The position numbers and the translations under genes were made by a program. Under the pieces are notes generated by a model. It did not search any database. It was not told the DNA's origin and saw only the letters and a list, made by a program, of their open reading frames with translations. A DNA stretch of 6,057 nucleotides from assembly GCA_964407285.1 (NCBI GenBank), contig CAYOVG010000394.1, positions 1-6,057 on the forward strand, written 5' to 3'. Source of the DNA: CAYOVG01 sp964407285. GTDB taxonomy: Bacteria > Desulfobacterota > Syntrophobacteria > Syntrophobacterales > Syntrophobacteraceae. Of the stretch, positions 3,726-6,057 are shown one piece after another; position 1 is the first letter of the stretch, and every line of letters starts with the position of its first letter.

Positions 3726-6057
3726 ATGCTGAAGAACATGAAAATGGGAACCAAGATTGTCTGCGCTCTCGGGGTCATAGTCGTCATCTCCCTGGCCACC
3801 GCGGGAATCGGCTACTTCGGAATGGACTACATCATGCGGGCGCAGGACGAGATTTCCGGCGTCAGGCTCCCCGGAATCCAATCGCTTTCGACGTTGAATC
3901 AATACCAAAAGGCGGTGCTCCTCGGAGAGCGCGGCCTGATCAACCGGAGGATGATGGACCAGGAGGTGAGGAAAGCCCAATACGACTACATCGACAATGC
4001 GTGGAAGGAAATCGACGCAGCCTGGGCGACCTATGAGCCTCTTCCGAAGACCCCGGAAGAATCCGAACTGTGGAAAGCTTTCGTGGCGCAGTGGAGTGAA
4101 TGGAAAAAGGATTCCAGGCGAGTCGTGGAACTCTCCATGGAGAAAGACAAGCTGATCTCTTCGGGTCTTTCGCCGGACGATGACAGAGTAAAAGCGCTCG
4201 ACAGCCAGGCGTTCCAGGTCTCCCTGGACAGCAGAAAAGCCTTCCTGCTGGCGGCGTCGAGCCTGAACAAGCTGACGGCGATCAACGACAAGGTGGTGAA
4301 AGACGAAGCGAAGAGGGCCGCGACAATGGCTTCTACCTTCAATTCGCTCTTTGTCGGAGCTGTTGCGTTCAGCGGGATCGTCTCCATCCTGTTCGGGTTT
4401 CTTCTGACCCGGAACGTGGCGAACATCATCAAGTCCCTGCTATCGGAAACCTCGAACCTGGTGGATTCGGCCCTGGAAGGCAAACTCGACGCTCGCGGCA
4501 ACGTGGAAGCAATCAACTTCGAATTCAGAGGTATCGTGGACGGGTTCAACAGGACCCTCGACGCGGTGATCGAACCGCTCAAAGTGGCCGCGCGGTACGT
4601 GGACCGGATCGGCAAAGGGGACATTCCGCAAAAGATCACCGATGAGTACAAGGGCGATTTCAACGAGATCAAGCACAGCATCAACAATTGCATCGACGGA
4701 CTGGGCGGGCTCGTGGAATGCAACGCCGTGTTGAACAGGCTCGCGGTCAACGATCACACGAGGAAGGTGGAAGGCGACTACGTGGGCCTCTTCGCCTCCA
4801 TGTCCGAAGCCACGAACCAGGTGAGGGAGCGTCTGCTGGCGATAACGAGGATGTACGTCAACCTGTCCGCGGGCGACACGTCGGACTTGGCGACTTACAA
4901 AAAGATCGGCAGGCGCAGCGACGAGGACGTCATCATACCGGCAATCGTCAAGTGCATGGAGAACATCAATCTCCTGATCGAAGACATGGGCATGCTGTCG
5001 AAAGCCGCCGTCGAAGGCCGCCTGACCGTGCGCGCGGACGCCGACCGGCACACCGGCGACTACCGCAAGATCGTGGAAGGGGTCAACAACACGCTGGACG
5101 CGCTCATCGACCCCTTGAAAGAGGCCGCAAGCTATGTGGACCAGATCAGCAAGGGCGTGATTCCCCCCATCATAACAGAATCTTACAACGGCGACTTCAA
5201 TGAGATGAAGAACAACCTGAACGCCATGGTGACGATGATGAACCAGCTCCTGACGGAAACGGCCGGGATCATCCAGGCGGCAGCCGACGGCGAGTTGGAC
5301 AGGCGGGCGAATGCCGACCTCTTCGTCGGCGAGTGGAACAAGCTGGTGCGCGGATTCAACGACACGATCACCAACATCGTCAACCCCTTGATGGTCACGG
5401 CGGATTACGTGGAAAAGGTCGCAAAGGGAATTATCCCGCCGAAGATAACCACGCAGTACAAAGGGCAGTACAATGCGATCAAGGACAACCTCCACATGCT
5501 CATCGACGCGATGGACGAGGTGACCAAAACCGCGGAAGAAATAGCGTCCGGAAACCTCACCGTCAAAGTCAAGGAACGCTCCGACCAGGACAAGCTGATG
5601 CAGGCGCTGGCGTCCATGGTCGGAAGCCTCACGGAGGTCGTCTCAAATATCCGGAGCGTGTCCGACCAGGTGATGATCGGCAACCGGGAAATGAGCGGGA
5701 TTGCCGAACAGCTTTCCCAGGGATCGACGGAACAGGCGGCGTCGGTGGAAGAGATATCGTCCTCGATGGAACAGATGGCGACCAATATCGCTCACAATTC
5801 CGAAAATGCGCAGCAAACCGAGAAGATCGCCCTCAAGGCCGCCGAAGACGCGCTGGAGAGCGGCAAGGCAGTCGTGGCGACGGTAGGGGCCATGAAGGAC
5901 ATTGCGGGCAAGATCTCCATCATCGAGGAAATAGCCCGGCAGACCGACCTGCTGGCGCTCAACGCGGCCATTGAAGCGGCGCGGGCCGGCGAACACGGCA
6001 GAGGGTTCGCCGTTGTGGCCTCGGAGGTGCGCAAGCTGGCCGAACGGAGCCAGAATG
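3726..6057 (+). CDS. Methyl-accepting chemotaxis protein with poly-HAMP array, 3' truncated by window
   Basis: A membrane chemoreceptor that controls the CheA/CheW kinase complex. 777 residues are visible without a stop, so the gene runs off the right edge. Residues 11-31 form TM1. Residues 32-205 form a helical periplasmic sensor of the 4-helix-bundle MCP type, with VRLPGIQSL (46-54) and ERGLINRRM (68-76). Residues 207-228 form TM2. About nine HAMP-like modules follow (240-636). The signalling domain starts near 640: a methylation-helix-like stretch with Glu/Gln pairs (QGSTEQAASVEE, 665-676), then the tip at 733-776 (EEIARQTD, ALNAAIEAARAGEHGRG, FAVVASEVRKLAER). The second arm of the signalling hairpin lies outside the window. 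Canonical MCPs have one HAMP and about 550 residues, so this one is much longer, probably over 900 residues if complete. The ligand cannot be predicted. A sigma-54-like promoter lies upstream. Identity as an MCP is very secure; the exact HAMP count is by eye. Confidence 0.95.
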   Translation, partial: MLKNMKMGTKIVCALGVIVVISLATAGIGYFGMDYIMRAQDEISGVRLPGIQSLSTLNQYQKAVLLGERGLINRRMMDQEVRKAQYDYIDNAWKEIDAAWATYEPLPKTPEESELWKAFVAQWSEWKKDSRRVVELSMEKDKLISSGLSPDDDRVKALDSQAFQVSLDSRKAFLLAASSLNKLTAINDKVVKDEAKRAATMASTFNSLFVGAVAFSGIVSILFGFLLTRNVANIIKSLLSETSNLVDSALEGKLDARGNVEAINFEFRGIVDGFNRTLDAVIEPLKVAARYVDRIGKGDIPQKITDEYKGDFNEIKHSINNCIDGLGGLVECNAVLNRLAVNDHTRKVEGDYVGLFASMSEATNQVRERLLAITRMYVNLSAGDTSDLATYKKIGRRSDEDVIIPAIVKCMENINLLIEDMGMLSKAAVEGRLTVRADADRHTGDYRKIVEGVNNTLDALIDPLKEAASYVDQISKGVIPPIITESYNGDFNEMKNNLNAMVTMMNQLLTETAGIIQAAADGELDRRANADLFVGEWNKLVRGFNDTITNIVNPLMVTADYVEKVAKGIIPPKITTQYKGQYNAIKDNLHMLIDAMDEVTKTAEEIASGNLTVKVKERSDQDKLMQALASMVGSLTEVVSNIRSVSDQVMIGNREMSGIAEQLSQGSTEQAASVEEISSSMEQMATNIAHNSENAQQTEKIALKAAEDALESGKAVVATVGAMKDIAGKISIIEEIARQTDLLALNAAIEAARAGEHGRGFAVVASEVRKLAERSQN
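4443..5633 (+). repeat. Poly-HAMP array inside the chemoreceptor (about nine modules, ~45-residue period)
   Basis: Residues 240-636 of the receptor are built from HAMP-like modules of about 45 residues, paired into units of about 86-94. Three units share a clear stretch: residues 264-326 (4515-4703), 444-506 (5055-5243) and 535-597 (5328-5516). Each reads roughly as G-x-N-x-T, then PL(K/M)xxAxYV(D/E), then KGxIPxxIT, then YxGxxNxxK. A fourth unit (about 350-418) is in register but degenerate: it keeps GDY at 350-352 and YVNLSAGD at 377-384 but has lost PLK and the IP-IT core. A final single module (598-636, with EEIASGNLTVKV) joins the signalling helices. Confidence 0.75.

Noticed and set aside
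4440..5495. Long open frame (351 codons) on the minus strand opposite the chemoreceptor
   Set aside because: It lies wholly inside the strongly supported MCP frame and its translation is His/Val/Arg-rich with no domain. It is a mirror of the repeated, codon-biased HAMP array.
5934..5952. Asp (D741) where E. coli Tsr has Asn (N376), and Arg (R738) in place of F373, at receptor trimer-contact positions
   Set aside because: The tip otherwise matches the consensus closely, and variation at these positions is, to my knowledge, common outside enteric bacteria. It does not suggest loss of function.

Overview
This window looks like bacterial chromosomal DNA that is GC-rich by eye. It holds four protein-coding genes, all on the + strand, separated by fairly long gaps of about 330-550 bases. 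The receptor gene at the right edge has the sequence style of Desulfobacterota (former Deltaproteobacteria; Syntrophobacter/Desulfo-/Geobacter-like): a 4-helix-bundle sensor with the ERGLINRRM stretch, many HAMP modules, and the tip sequence QTDLLALNAAIEAARAGE. That taxonomic reading is inference from protein style only; nothing here is a taxonomic marker.

Layout: (1) positions 1-1147, the 3' part of a 14-helix DHA2-type (EmrB/QacA-like) major facilitator drug exporter. Its start lies to the left of the window. (2) 1148-1476, a gap with a three-copy 10-base tandem repeat right after the stop codon. (3) 1477-1998, a small HPP-family membrane protein. (4) 1999-2433, a gap whose first 220 bases are unusually rich in palindromes and hairpins. 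(5) 2434-3171, a multi-helix membrane protein that resembles a divergent ZIP metal transporter, behind a very strong Shine-Dalgarno. (6) 3172-3725, a gap with a perfect 9-bp inverted repeat and a plausible sigma-54 (-24/-12) promoter. (7) 3726 to the right edge, a methyl-accepting chemotaxis protein of at least 777 residues with an array of about nine HAMP-like modules. It is cut by the window end inside the signalling tip.

The four genes do not look like one operon: the gaps are long, no start is coupled to a preceding recognised gene, and their roles differ (drug efflux, small membrane transporter, possible metal transport, chemosensing). Three of the four are inner-membrane transport-like proteins and the fourth is a membrane receptor. 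I see no shared pathway. I see no RNA genes of known type, CRISPR arrays, transposase genes or defence genes, and no convincing new multi-gene system. The items most worth a second look are the poly-HAMP receptor with its candidate sigma-54 promoter, the divergent ZIP-like protein, and the structured non-coding stretch after the HPP gene.
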